Source: CAVVEQ01 sp963804865
GTDB lineage: Bacteria; Chloroflexota; Anaerolineae; Anaerolineales; Anaerolineaceae
NCBI GenBank assembly: GCA_963804865.1
Contig: CAWDSH010000042.1
Coordinates: forward strand, 310,001 to 374,000
Direction of reading: 5' to 3'
Length of the DNA stretch: 64,000 nt
In this document: positions 9,550 through 18,543 of the stretch, in pieces
Numbering within the stretch: the first letter of the stretch is position 1
How the letters are laid out: the number at the start of each line of letters is the position of its first letter
Made by a program: the position numbers and the translations under genes
The notes under the pieces: model-generated
Databases searched by the model: none
What the model was told of the DNA's origin: nothing
What the model saw: the letters and a program-made list of their open reading frames with translations, nothing else

Positions 9550-10848
9550 ATGAAGAAGATCGCGATCATTGGGGCTGGGGTGGGCGGCATGGCAGCCGCC
9601 TGGGACCTGGTCCGCGCAGGTCACCAGGTGACGATTTTTGAAGGATCGGATTCGGTGGGCGGGCTTGCCTCCGGCTTCAAGGATCCCTCCTGGGACTGGT
9701 CGGTTGAAAAATATTACCATCACTGGTTCCAGAGTGATAAAGATATGCTCGGCTTGATCAACGAGCTTGGCTGGTCGGATGAAGTTTTCTTTCCGCGTCC
9801 GAAAACGGTGGCTTATGCCAACGGCAAGTTCTCACCGCTCGATTCACCCCTGGCAGCCCTGACATACCCCGGTTTTACACTGCTCGATATGGCGCGATTT
9901 GGGTTTGTGAGCGTTTACCTGCGTTACCTCTCATCCTGGCAGCCGCTGGAAAAGTTCACCGCTGATGCCTGGATGCGCAAGTATTACGGACCGCGTCTCT
10001 ACGCCACACTCTTCGAGCCTCTATTGATCGGCAAGTTCGGGCCGCATTACCAGGATGTGAATATGGCCTGGTTTTGGGCGCGGTTCAAAACACGCACCAC
10101 GCGCCTGGGCTCTTTTCAGGGCGGATTCCAGGCATTTTGTGACCGCTTTGCCGCCCGGTTGGGTGAGCTGGGCGTGACGATCAAATTACAGGCACCGGTG
10201 GAAAAGATCACCCATACAAACGACAATCGGTTGGAATTGACTTCCAGTGGAAAAGCCACTCAATTTGATCAGGTCCTGGTGACCACGTCGCCATCGCTCC
10301 TGGCGCGTATCGCCCCCGACCTGCCCGAATCCTACCTGAAAGGGCTGCTGGATCTGAAAAGCATGGGTGCGGTCGTGCTCGTGTTTTCACTCAAGCATCA
10401 GCTATCGAAGGAAGGTTTTTACTGGTATAACCTCCCCAAATCTGAAGGCTTTCCTTTCCTGGCATTGGTGGAACACACCAATTTCATTTCTGAAAAGCAT
10501 TTCAACAACGAGCACATCGTATATTGCGGGGATTACCTCGATCCTTCGCACGAATACTTTAAATTATCCAAGGAAGAATTGGCACAGCGCTTCCAACCCA
10601 GCCTCAAGCGCATAAATCCGGAATTCTCAGCCGATTGGGTGCGCAACATATGGCTGTGGAAAACTAATTATGCGCAGCCGGTACCCCTCATCAATCATTC
10701 TCGCAATATTCCGGCATTGAATACTCCCATCGGGGGTTTGTACTTCGCGAGTATGAGCCAGGTGTATCCATGGGATCGCGGCACCAATTTCGCGGTGCAG
10801 GTTGGGCGCAAGGCGGCGCGCATGATGTTGATGGAAAATAATGGATGA
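9550..10848 (+). CDS. FAD-dependent oxidoreductase (protoporphyrinogen oxidase / amine oxidase fold)
   Basis: A 432-residue flavoprotein with an N-terminal Rossmann FAD-binding motif, AIIGAGVGGMAAAWDL (GxGxxG, residues 5-20), then the acidic E at the end of the second strand (IFEGSDSVGGLAS) that binds the ribose. A second dinucleotide motif, GGLYFASMSQVYPWDRGTN, closes the C-terminus. Homologues are annotated as protoporphyrinogen-oxidase-like, phytoene-desaturase-like or amine-oxidase-family enzymes. No other haem or carotenoid genes are nearby, so the substrate is open. In many genomes such genes sit beside Dpm1-type glycosyltransferases. It stands alone between a terminator and the dnaA upstream gap. 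Confidence 0.75.
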   Translation: MKKIAIIGAGVGGMAAAWDLVRAGHQVTIFEGSDSVGGLASGFKDPSWDWSVEKYYHHWFQSDKDMLGLINELGWSDEVFFPRPKTVAYANGKFSPLDSPLAALTYPGFTLLDMARFGFVSVYLRYLSSWQPLEKFTADAWMRKYYGPRLYATLFEPLLIGKFGPHYQDVNMAWFWARFKTRTTRLGSFQGGFQAFCDRFAARLGELGVTIKLQAPVEKITHTNDNRLELTSSGKATQFDQVLVTTSPSLLARIAPDLPESYLKGLLDLKSMGAVVLVFSLKHQLSKEGFYWYNLPKSEGFPFLALVEHTNFISEKHFNNEHIVYCGDYLDPSHEYFKLSKEELAQRFQPSLKRINPEFSADWVRNIWLWKTNYAQPVPLINHSRNIPALNTPIGGLYFASMSQVYPWDRGTNFAVQVGRKAARMMLMENNG

Positions 10849-11505
10849 CCATCCGGGAAATTATTTAATAGCAAATTCTGTGGATTAAGATTCTTTAAGA
10901 TTCAAAAACCCTATAAAAGGGAATTAGGGTAAATCCAGTTCTTTTCTTCACATTAGCGCTAATTTAGTCTCCGCTATGATTGATTGAAGTTGTTTTTGTT
11001 ATAAAACGATCTATTTCGCAGTTATTAGGCTAAATCGCACCTTTCAAAGATATATTATCCATTTGCGTGAGATTCCAATTTTGGTACGATAACTGATCTT
11101 GGAACTCATGTAATCAAACCGGAAAGTTTTTACGAATAGTTGTCTGACCACCTTACTTGACGGCTAACTTCATTTGCCATTGGCGTCTATGGGGGTCGGA
11201 TGATCCTCATGACACCACAGGTGGGAAAGTGGATCAGAAATTTCACCGGATAGTCATTATGTTCTACTTAAGAATTCGTTAACATTTCGAACCTTAAAAG
11301 ATTGCTTTTCTTTAGCCGGGCGTAGGGTAATCGGCTTGTCCAACGAACCATTGTTTGCTAGAATGTCATCACTTCGGCATAAGGTATTCGCCGGGTGTAA
11401 TCAACATCGTTATACCAACCAAAACCAAATATTTTGATCAGCCGCTCTCGGCAGCCAGCGGGATGGCGTTGCCGTATCCAAAAGTTGTAAAACACGGAGG
11501 ATTTA
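10849..11505. other. AT-rich gap upstream of dnaA
   Basis: About 650 bases without a convincing gene. The left part is AT-rich. It holds two sequences one or two mismatches from a DnaA box (TTATCCACA): TGTGGATTA at 10879-10887 (reverse sense) and TTATCCATT at 11055-11063. The right end holds the dnaA promoter. The position next to dnaA makes an origin of replication possible, but two weak boxes do not establish one. Confidence 0.35.
11336..11364 (+). promoter_or_regulatory. dnaA promoter
   Basis: TTGTCC (11336-11341) and TAGAAT (11359-11364) with a 17-base spacer, leaving a leader of about 155 bases before the dnaA ATG at 11529. Confidence 0.55.
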
Positions 11506-11532
11506 ATGATCAGGAGATACAGGGGAAGATGA
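11506..11532 (+). CDS. possible 8-codon leader peptide overlapping dnaA
   Basis: ATG at 11506 follows a strong GGAGG (11496 region) by about six bases and opens the frame MIRRYRGR, using AGG, AGA, AGG and AGA arginine codons. Its TGA (11530-11532) overlaps the dnaA ATG (11529-11531) as ATGA. The dnaA start itself has only a poorly spaced Shine-Dalgarno, so translation of this short frame may couple to or tune dnaA. This is an inference from layout only. Confidence 0.4.
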   Translation: MIRRYRGR

Positions 11533-12858
11533 ATTCGCAGCATGCCTGGCAGGCCACTTTGGGACAATTGCAGATGCAGATGCCCAAATCGGCATATGAT
11601 ACCTGGGTACGAAGCGCTGAGCTCGTTTCGTACGACCAGGATCTTTTCACCATCGGGGTGCATAATGCGTATGCCCGCGATTGGCTTGAGACCAGGCTTA
11701 GGTTCGACTGTCCAGAACGTTCTGACTGGCTTGATGAACCGCCCCCAATCGGTGCAGTTTGTCGTCTGGCATAAAGAGAACGAAATGCTGGAGAATGCCG
11801 CCGCCCAGGAAACACCGGAAGTTGAACCGGAAGAAACCGATACTCCCCTCCCTCTCAATCCTCGCTATTCATTTGAAAACTTCGTGGTTGGTGCCAGCAA
11901 CCGGCTGGCTCACGCCGCCAGCCTGGCGGTGGCTGAAAATCCCGCCAAGTCCTACAATCCCTTGTTCCTCTACGGCGGCGTTGGCCTGGGGAAGACTCAC
12001 CTGCTTTACGCCATAGGAAATGCATCGCTGCAGAAAGGTCTGCAGGTGCTTTACGTTTCCTCAGAAGAATTCACCAATGACCTGATCAATTCGATCCGCA
12101 CGCATACCACCACCGCTTTCCGCGAACGTTACCGCCGCATCGATGTTCTTTTGGTGGATGATATTCAATTCATTGCCGGCAAGGAATCCACCCAGGAGGA
12201 ATTCTTCCACACCTTCAATACCCTGCATGGTTTGAACAAACAGATCGTGCTCTCCTCAGACCGCCCTCCGCGCGCCATGAACACCCTGGAAGAAAGATTG
12301 CGCTCGCGTTTTGAATGGGGTCTTACAGCTGATATCCAGCCGCCTGATTTCGAAACCCGTGTCGCCATCCTGCGCTCGAAAGCGGAGCGCGCCGGGCGCA
12401 GGGTGCCGGCGGATATCCTGGAAACCATCGCACGCCAGATCCAATCCAATATCCGCGAGCTGGAAGGCGCGCTCACTCGCGTGCTGGCTTACGCGGATCT
12501 TACCAACCAATCCCTGGATCTCAACCTGGTGCAGAGCGCGCTGGCGGATATGCTCCCCCAGCATTCTGAGTTGAAACCGCGCCAGATCATCGATACGGTT
12601 GCCGGTGCCTTTGGCGTGACCAGTGAAAAATTACTCAGCCGGGAGCGCACAGCCGAGATCGCCCTGCCACGCCAGGTGGCGATGTACCTGATGCGCGAGG
12701 AAGCCTGCCTCTCCCTGCCTCAGATCGGCCAGGCGCTGGGAGGGCGCGATCATACCACGGTGATGTACGCCTGTTCGAAGATGGGCTCGCAGATCGAATC
12801 CGATGATACCCTGCGCCGGCAGGTGGTGCAGATCAGGGAGAAGCTTTACGGGAGATAA
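11529..12858 (+). CDS. dnaA: chromosomal replication initiator DnaA (frame break near 11703)
   Basis: The initiator ATPase that binds DnaA boxes and opens oriC. Domain I reads MNSQHAWQATLGQLQMQMP and ends in ARDWLETRLR in the first frame; the remainder follows in the next frame as STVQNVLTGLMNRP. Domain III shows Walker A GGVGLGKTHLL, Walker B LLVDDIQF and sensor regions. Domain IV has the DnaA signature GGRDHTTVMYACSKM. Removing one T from TT at 11703-11704 gives a continuous 442-residue protein of normal length and restores the family-like ETRLRSTVQ. An unrepaired dnaA would be lethal unless recoded, so this break is probably a sequence error. Confidence 0.92.
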
Positions 12859-12885
12859 ACCTTCATCTCGAAGCATTTCCATACT

Positions 12886-12914
12886 TTGACACCCGCTTGG
12901 CATCGTGTTACAAT
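12886..12914 (+). promoter_or_regulatory. strong sigma-70 promoter for rnj
   Basis: TTGACA (12886-12891) and TACAAT (12909-12914) with a 17-base spacer, just behind dnaA. The predicted start is near 12921, giving a leader of about 93 bases before the rnj ATG. Confidence 0.7.
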
Positions 12915-12964
12915 GGTTTGGATGTTAGTGGCACGTAGCAAGCGCGAGTAAGTTGAATTTATTT

Positions 12965-13001
12965 CACCTCGGCCGGGTTGCCCTGCCGGGGTGTTTGTTT
13001 T
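12965..13001 (+). terminator. terminator-like hairpin in the rnj leader
   Basis: CACCTCGGCCGGG (12965-12977) pairs with CCCTGCCGGGGTG (12981-12993) over 13 positions with one mismatch and one G-T pair, with a TTG loop, followed by TTTGTTTT (12994-13001). It lies between the rnj promoter and the rnj ATG at 13014, so it could end dnaA transcripts, attenuate rnj, or both. Confidence 0.6.
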
Positions 13002-13013
13002 ATATGGAGAAAA

Positions 13014-14651
13014 ATGAAAAATAAGGTTTTGAAAATAATACCGCTCGGCGGCCTCGGCGAGGTCGGGCGGAACATGATGGTTTATGAATACGACAACCAG
13101 ATCCTGGTGGTGGATGCCGGTGTCATGTTCCCTGAGAACGATATGCTGGGCATCGATTACATCATCCCCGATATGCATTATCTCATCCAGAACCGGGACA
13201 AGGTGAAAGGGATCGTCATCACCCATGGTCACGAGGACCATACCGGTGCCATCCATCATTTGATGGAGCAGGTTTCTGCCCCGGTCTACGCCACACCGCT
13301 CACGCGCGGTTTATTGGAAGTAAAGCTGGGGCGTAATGGTTTATCCTCGAAAGTTGAGCTGAACACGGTGCATGCCGGCGAAAGTTCGCAGATCGGTCCC
13401 TTCAAGGTGGAGTATTACCACGTTTGCCATTCCATCCCGGATGGGGTGGGGTTGGGTATCGATTCTCCTGCCGGGCTTGTGGTACATTCCGGTGATTACA
13501 AGTTCGATCACACGCCAGTCGATAACTGGCCCAGTGATTACGCCAAGCTGGCTGAGTTTTCAGAGCGCGGCGTGCTGGCGCTGCTGGCGGATTCCACCAA
13601 CGCGGAGCGCGCCGGATGGACACCTTCGGAGAGGGTGGTGGATTCTGCGCTCGACCAGGTATTTCGCGAGGCAAAAGGGCGCATTATCATGGCGAGCTTC
13701 GCTTCATTAATAAGCCGTATTCAGCAAGTAGGCAACGCTGCCTTGCGTTATAACCGTAAATTTGCCCTGATGGGCACCAGCATGGTGGATAATGCCAAGA
13801 TCGCCCGCAAGCTGGGCTACCTGGATTTGCCGGATGAGCTGCTGGTCAATATTGATGAAGCCCTGGGAATGAAAGCCCAGGAAGTGGTCATCATGTGTAC
13901 TGGCTCCCAGGGCGAGCCCACTTCGATCCTTGGTAAGCTTTCCGTCGGGAATGCACGCGGCCTGGAGATCAGGGAGGGCGATACCGTGGTGCTCTCATCT
14001 CATCCCATCCCCGGCAACGAGGAGAGCGTCTACCGCGTGATCAACCGGCTTTTTGAGCGGGGTGCGAACGTAATCTATGAATCGATCGCCCCGGTGCATG
14101 TCTCCGGTCATGCCAGCCAGGAAGAGATGAAGCTGCTGCTGCACCTCACCCGGCCGAAGTATTTCATCCCGATGCACGGCGAGCTGCGGCACCTCAAACT
14201 GCATGCTCTCCTGGGCAGGCAGGTGGGCGTTCCGGAGGAGAACATTGCGGTGATCGAAAACGGTCAGGCTTTGATCTTCGAGGATGGCAAAATGCGCCTG
14301 GGCGAGAAGGTGCCTGCGGCTTATATCTTCGTGGATGGTTCCGGTGTCGGTGATGTGAATCCAGAGGTGATGCGCGAGCGGGAAGCCCTTTCACAGGACG
14401 GCATCGTCATCGTTAATGTGCGTTTGAACCGCTTGAATGGTCGCCTTCAGGATCAGCCTGAGATTATCACCAAGGGTTTCGTCCTTGTGAGGGATTCTGT
14501 CGAGCTGATAAATGAAGCCAGGAAAATGGTCACCGCTGCGATTAAGAACTCGCGCGGCGAATTAAAAAAGGAACTTGAGGAAACGGTCAGTAACTTTTTC
14601 TACAGCGAGACTCACCGTCGACCCATGGTTTTTATCAACCTGACGCAGTGA
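13014..14651 (+). CDS. rnj: ribonuclease J
   Basis: A 545-residue MBL-fold 5'-3' exonuclease/endonuclease of the beta-CASP group, central to mRNA turnover and RNA maturation. The start ATG 13014 (MKNKVLKIIPLGGLGEVG) follows GGAGA; the in-frame ATG at 12978 lies inside the hairpin and is unlikely. The zinc-binding motif ITHGHEDHTG sits near residue 75, further metal ligands at CHSIPDG and VHSGDYKFD, and the beta-CASP signatures CTGSQGEP and SGHASQEEMK follow, with SGH near residue 365. The C-terminal domain is present, so the length is normal. It lies downstream of dnaA with its own promoter. Confidence 0.93.
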   Translation: MKNKVLKIIPLGGLGEVGRNMMVYEYDNQILVVDAGVMFPENDMLGIDYIIPDMHYLIQNRDKVKGIVITHGHEDHTGAIHHLMEQVSAPVYATPLTRGLLEVKLGRNGLSSKVELNTVHAGESSQIGPFKVEYYHVCHSIPDGVGLGIDSPAGLVVHSGDYKFDHTPVDNWPSDYAKLAEFSERGVLALLADSTNAERAGWTPSERVVDSALDQVFREAKGRIIMASFASLISRIQQVGNAALRYNRKFALMGTSMVDNAKIARKLGYLDLPDELLVNIDEALGMKAQEVVIMCTGSQGEPTSILGKLSVGNARGLEIREGDTVVLSSHPIPGNEESVYRVINRLFERGANVIYESIAPVHVSGHASQEEMKLLLHLTRPKYFIPMHGELRHLKLHALLGRQVGVPEENIAVIENGQALIFEDGKMRLGEKVPAAYIFVDGSGVGDVNPEVMREREALSQDGIVIVNVRLNRLNGRLQDQPEIITKGFVLVRDSVELINEARKMVTAAIKNSRGELKKELEETVSNFFYSETHRRPMVFINLTQ

Positions 14652-14655
14652 TCCT

Positions 14656-15325
14656 TTAAAAAGGCAGGGTAAAATCCGTCACTTCGAGGCACCCGTCAAT
14701 GGTACAGGTGCGGATCAATCCAAGACCGTAGACGTAGTATCGCACTGAGCCGTTGTCGCAATCCACGCGGAGCGCGTCATAGGTGCCAATATCAGTAACC
14801 AGCGGGACCGAGGCTGTCACGCGGCAGGATGTCTCGCATTGTTTCCAGGTCTGCTTTTTCAGCAGATCCGCCTCCGAAGGTAACATCGTCATCGTCTCAC
14901 ACTTCCCTTCGGTGATTTCTGCAATTGACTGTAGATTAATTTCGTTCCCCTCCTCATCCTGTTCTCCAATTGACACCAGGTCCAGCCTGCCTTGGTCACA
15001 GGAATAGTGCAAAAAGGTGATCTTCCCGTCCGCCCCGGTATTTTCCACCAGGGCGGTGGCTTTTAATGCGTCGCCTTCAGATTTCGCAATCGAATAAACA
15101 CTGCCATCAGAAATCTCCCACCATGATCCCGGGGCATGCGGATAATAGGGGTTGTCGCAGGCATTAATGGGATCATAAGACTCTCCCCACAGGAACAACT
15201 GTAGTGGGACTGATCTCGGTTGCCTCAAGAGAGGGTTGTTCCGTCGGGGATGCAATTGCCTGGGTGCAGGCAGACATGAACAATAAAAGGGTGAGACCTG
15301 CAGCGATTTGGGTTTTGATGGTCAT
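14656..15325 (-). CDS. lipoprotein, unknown function (frame break at 15185-15188)
   Basis: From ATG 15325 the first frame gives a lipoprotein signal peptide (MTIKTQIAAGLTLLLFMSAC, lipobox MSAC) and a Thr/Ser/Pro linker, then stops early. A second frame carries the mature domain: GESYDPINACDNPYYPHAPG and, near the end, YYVYGLGLIRTCTIDGC. Removing one C from CCCC at 15185-15188 (plus strand) joins them into 222 residues. Four or more Cys in the mature part could form disulfides outside the membrane. It is convergent with rnj, with only four bases between the stop codons. No known domain was recognised. Confidence 0.6.
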
Positions 15326-15420
15326 TACTCCGGCTCCAATCAAGGGGATAAAAACAACTGTCCCATTATACCCACCATTTACAAAGCCTTTTCTGAATAT
15401 TTAAATGATTATTAGGTCGG

Positions 15421-16389
15421 TCATTTCCAAGGAGCAATGATGAGGTTCGTTTCAGGGTCAGCTGCATGTCCCAGCAATGGCAAATTCCAGGCCGTGGATA
15501 TGGTTTTAAGGATTGAGTAATGCGTATACGGAGTCTCATCCTCAAACCCAGAATTAACATGCTGTGAGATCAATATTGTGGCGATCCTCCCCCCGCCGGT
15601 TGGAAGATTGCAGCAGCTGTGATCGCCTTGTCCTTCATCCCAGGTGATGATGATGAGACCATTTTCCGCCATATCAGGATTGGCAATTAATTTCTCCACC
15701 CATATCCCCAGCCAACTGTCTGCGGTTTTCAAGTCGCAGTCATGGGCTGAATTGCAGATATCCGGGACGATGAATAGAAAATCCGGTAACTGCTGTGCCG
15801 CCAAGTCAAGTTCGAGTTGATCGAGTGGTACCACCGATCGTACGCAGCGCGTTTGATCCAGTCGGATGGCATCGAAATACAGAAAGGGGTTATGTTTCTG
15901 GAAATATCTTAATGTCTCACCTTTGAAACAGGGTTCAGGCATGTGCTCCTGGTAGGTCTTCCAACTCATTCCAGCCGCTTCGATCAAGTCGGGCAGGCTG
16001 GGAGCATCAATAAAGCAATCTACGCAGGTGTGGTCAATTCCAAATGTATCGCCGCTGATCAGGGCAATGTAGTTTGGCAAACTGGGATGCCGGATGGCAT
16101 AATGTTGGGTGAGCAGGGCATGGTCGCGGGCATACCGGTTGAAATTCGGCATATCCGGGTTACCAATGACCGTCGTGAACTCCTTGTTTTCAAAGATCAG
16201 GATGGCAATCGGATCCAGGTATGGAACCAGCGGGGTGGGTGTCGGGCTTGGTGTGTTCGTGGGTGTGAGCGAAGTTGTTACCGTAGCCATGCTTAAATGC
16301 GTTGGCGTGATTGATGCTGGCACAGGTGTTTGTGCCTGGCAGGCGGTAAGAACTGAAACGATTATCAAGAAGTAAAATTTATTTACCAT
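15421..16389 (-). CDS. lipoprotein phosphoesterase (acid phosphatase / phospholipase C family)
   Basis: A 322-residue exported protein: lipobox LTAC (Cys near residue 17), a Thr/Pro linker to ~50, then a phosphoesterase-family domain. Features of the family are ILIFENKEFTTVIGNPDMPN, where the Asn/Glu bind metal, HPSLPNYIALISGD, an acidic ITWDEGQGD motif near residue 250, and a late HYSILKTISTAW. Such enzymes are annotated as acid phosphatases or phospholipase C-like hydrolases; the real substrate is unknown. Its start overlaps the pcm stop by seven bases, so it is expressed with pcm. Confidence 0.78.
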   Translation of the reverse strand: MVNKFYFLIIVSVLTACQAQTPVPASITPTHLSMATVTTSLTPTNTPSPTPTPLVPYLDPIAILIFENKEFTTVIGNPDMPNFNRYARDHALLTQHYAIRHPSLPNYIALISGDTFGIDHTCVDCFIDAPSLPDLIEAAGMSWKTYQEHMPEPCFKGETLRYFQKHNPFLYFDAIRLDQTRCVRSVVPLDQLELDLAAQQLPDFLFIVPDICNSAHDCDLKTADSWLGIWVEKLIANPDMAENGLIIITWDEGQGDHSCCNLPTGGGRIATILISQHVNSGFEDETPYTHYSILKTISTAWNLPLLGHAADPETNLIIAPWK

Positions 16390-17036
16390 TCGTCTGCCTT
16401 CCAGCCATGCGCGCCGCGCAGCGGGACGAATACGACCGGCAGGATATCTTCAAAATCAAAATGTGCACCGCTGCGCTCCCATTTTTGGAGCGTTTGTCCC
16501 CATCTGCCTCCGACCGGTATCACCAGTCTGCCGCCATTGCCCAGTTGTTCCAGGAGAGGTTTGGGAACCTCGGGTGCTGCGGCGGTGACGATGATGCCAT
16601 CATAAGGTGCAGCATCCGGCCATCCCAAAGTTCCATCACCCTGGTGAACATCCACGTTGGTGAATTTCAAGCTGGATAGATTGTTGCGGGCAGTATCAGC
16701 CAGTAAAGGGATGAATTCGATGGTGTGCACATGTTTAGCGAGTGTGGCGAGGATGGCTGCCTGGTATCCGCTGCCGGTGCCGATTTCGAGGACGTTTTCC
16801 TTACCTTCCAGCTGCAGCAATGAGGTCATCAGGGCAACGATATAGGGCTGCGAGATGGTCTGGGACGAACCAATGGGAAGCGGACCATCCATGAAGGCAA
16901 ACGGCGCCTGGCTTTTGGGCACAAAGTGCTGGCGCGGTACGCGCAGCATCGCATCCAGAACGCGTGAATTGCTGATCCCACGCCGTTTGATCTGCTCCTC
17001 CACCATTCGTTCAAGTTCTTCGGATTGATCTTCCAT
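16383..17036 (-). CDS. pcm: protein-L-isoaspartate O-methyltransferase
   Basis: A 217-residue SAM-dependent enzyme that methylates L-isoaspartyl residues to start repair of aged proteins. Family marks in order are RVPRQHFVPKSQAPFAF, PLPIGSSQTISQPYIVALM, the SAM-binding loop VLEIGTGSGYQAAILA near residue 80, and IIVTAAAPEVPKPLLEQL. A GGRLVIPVG strand lies near the end. Length is typical (~210-220). The start at ATG 17036 (MEDQSEELERMVEEQI) is the only reasonable one. It is followed by the overlapping phosphoesterase gene and preceded by mutY on the same strand. Confidence 0.93.
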   Translation of the reverse strand: MEDQSEELERMVEEQIKRRGISNSRVLDAMLRVPRQHFVPKSQAPFAFMDGPLPIGSSQTISQPYIVALMTSLLQLEGKENVLEIGTGSGYQAAILATLAKHVHTIEFIPLLADTARNNLSSLKFTNVDVHQGDGTLGWPDAAPYDGIIVTAAAPEVPKPLLEQLGNGGRLVIPVGGRWGQTLQKWERSGAHFDFEDILPVVFVPLRGAHGWKADEW

Positions 17037-17134
17037 CTCTGATTCATATTGTACGGCAAACAGGAAGGTTGATAAATAGCCTGATCATATTGGCGATTTT
17101 TATTTTTCACGAATGAAATAAAGGAGAAATTGAT

Positions 17135-18196
17135 CTACTGTTTTTCAATGACCTGGCTGATCAAACGGTCGACCTTGCCCATCGGATAGTTTTTAAGTTC
17201 GCTGCGCAGGCACCATTTGAATTCATCAACCTGAAACGTCTGTAATCTGCCAGCCGTGTGGGTGCAATGGAAAGCATGCAAGGTGATGCGAAAATGGGTA
17301 TAGGCGTGCTTGAATTGACCGATCTCGCTGCCGACTTTGATCTTCACCCCCAGCTCTTCCTTGATCTCGCGAGCCAGCGCCTGTTCCAGGCTTTCTCCAG
17401 GCTCGACTTTTCCACCTGGAAATTCCCACATTCCGCCAAGTAATCCTTTTGCAGGTCTCCGGGTGATCAATACTTTTTCCCCATCCCTGATCACGGCGGC
17501 AGTGACGATATAGTGCGGGATTTCAGGTTTGGTTTCCTTGATAGGGCGCTGCTTTTGGGTACCCCGGGCATAAGAGTTACAGAATTCTTTGATCGGGCAT
17601 TGATCGCATTTGGGTTCTCCCGGCAGGCAGATCAGCGAGCCCAGGTCCATCAACGCCTGGTTGAAATCGGCGGCTCTGCCTGTGGGCAGGTTGGCTCTAA
17701 GCAATTCAAAGATGCGGGATTCTCCATCTTGTGATTTTGCCGGCAGGGTCAGATCATCCAGCCTTGCCATGACTCGGCGGATATTTCCATCCAGGGCGGG
17801 GATATCCTCGCCAAATGCAATGCTGGCGATCGCCGCCGCGGTATATTTTCCAATCCCTGGCAATTCTTGCAGGGTTGATGAATCATCCGGAAGCTGGCCA
17901 TCAAATTTTTCCATGATGAGCCTGGCAGCTCGAAGCATGTTCCTGGCTCGGCTGTAATACCCCAATCCCTCCCATGTCTTGAGCACGTCCTGTTCTTCCG
18001 CACCCGCCAATGTCAGCAAATCCGGGAAGCACTTTTGCCATTGCTCGAAATAGGGTTTGACCGTTTCGACCTGTGTTTGCTGGAGCATGATCTCGGAGAC
18101 CCAGATCAGGTAGGGATCCTTCACGCCGCGCCAGGGCATTTCCCTGCCATTGCGCTTGTACCATGCCAGCAATTGTCTCGCGAGCCCGGTTTTCAC
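17135..18196 (-). CDS. mutY: A/G-specific adenine DNA glycosylase
   Basis: A 353-residue MutY, which removes adenine mispaired with 8-oxoguanine. The catalytic glycosylase domain shows the helix-hairpin-helix motif LPGIGKYTAAAIASIAFG followed by the catalytic Asp in ALDGNIRRVMAR. The Fe-S cluster ligands appear as C-x6-C-x2-C-x5-C (CLPGEPKCDQCPIKEFC). The C-terminal third is a Nudix-like 8-oxoG recognition domain (GMWEFPGGKVEPGESLEQAL). The start is GTG at 18196 with no clear ribosome site; no in-frame ATG lies upstream. Cytoplasmic base-excision repair. Confidence 0.94.
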   Translation of the reverse strand: MKTGLARQLLAWYKRNGREMPWRGVKDPYLIWVSEIMLQQTQVETVKPYFEQWQKCFPDLLTLAGAEEQDVLKTWEGLGYYSRARNMLRAARLIMEKFDGQLPDDSSTLQELPGIGKYTAAAIASIAFGEDIPALDGNIRRVMARLDDLTLPAKSQDGESRIFELLRANLPTGRAADFNQALMDLGSLICLPGEPKCDQCPIKEFCNSYARGTQKQRPIKETKPEIPHYIVTAAVIRDGEKVLITRRPAKGLLGGMWEFPGGKVEPGESLEQALAREIKEELGVKIKVGSEIGQFKHAYTHFRITLHAFHCTHTAGRLQTFQVDEFKWCLRSELKNYPMGKVDRLISQVIEKQ

Positions 18197-18237
18197 TTGG
18201 TGGAATTCTAAATTTTAAAATAAACGGAGATTATGAA

Positions 18238-18540
18238 CTAAAATTGGAAACCGCTCTTGGCTTCCACGATCTTCATTGAATAATTCTGCACGAATTCGAG
18301 AAGCTGCTCATGAAGCGTGGTCCATTCGGGGGTGCGCGTGATCTGGCGCGCTTTCGCAATGGATGGCAGGGTGGCGCCTACCTGGATTTGAGGACGTTCA
18401 CCGTAAACGGTTGCCCAGGCATCATTTAAGTCAAAACCCAACCGCTGTACCCCCGGGATGAATTCCCTGACCACGAATTCGAAATATTCCTGTTCTTTAT
18501 CAGGGGCAATATCCCAGGTGAGGATGAGCTTGATCGGCAC
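18238..18540 (-). CDS. small conserved protein of dimeric alpha/beta-barrel type
   Basis: A 100-residue protein starting at GTG 18540 (MPIKLILTWDIAPDKEQEY), with an AAGGAA ribosome site inside the end of the upstream MBL-fold gene, whose stop lies three bases before this start. The pattern strand-helix-strand (KLILTWDI; EQEYFEFVVREFIPGVQRLG; AWATVYGERPQIQVGATL; WTTLHEQLLEFVQNY) suggests a ferredoxin-like dimeric alpha/beta barrel. I cannot assign a named family. Coupling to the MBL gene suggests a shared, undefined role. Confidence 0.6.
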   Translation of the reverse strand: MPIKLILTWDIAPDKEQEYFEFVVREFIPGVQRLGFDLNDAWATVYGERPQIQVGATLPSIAKARQITRTPEWTTLHEQLLEFVQNYSMKIVEAKSGFQF

Positions 18541-18543
18541 GTT

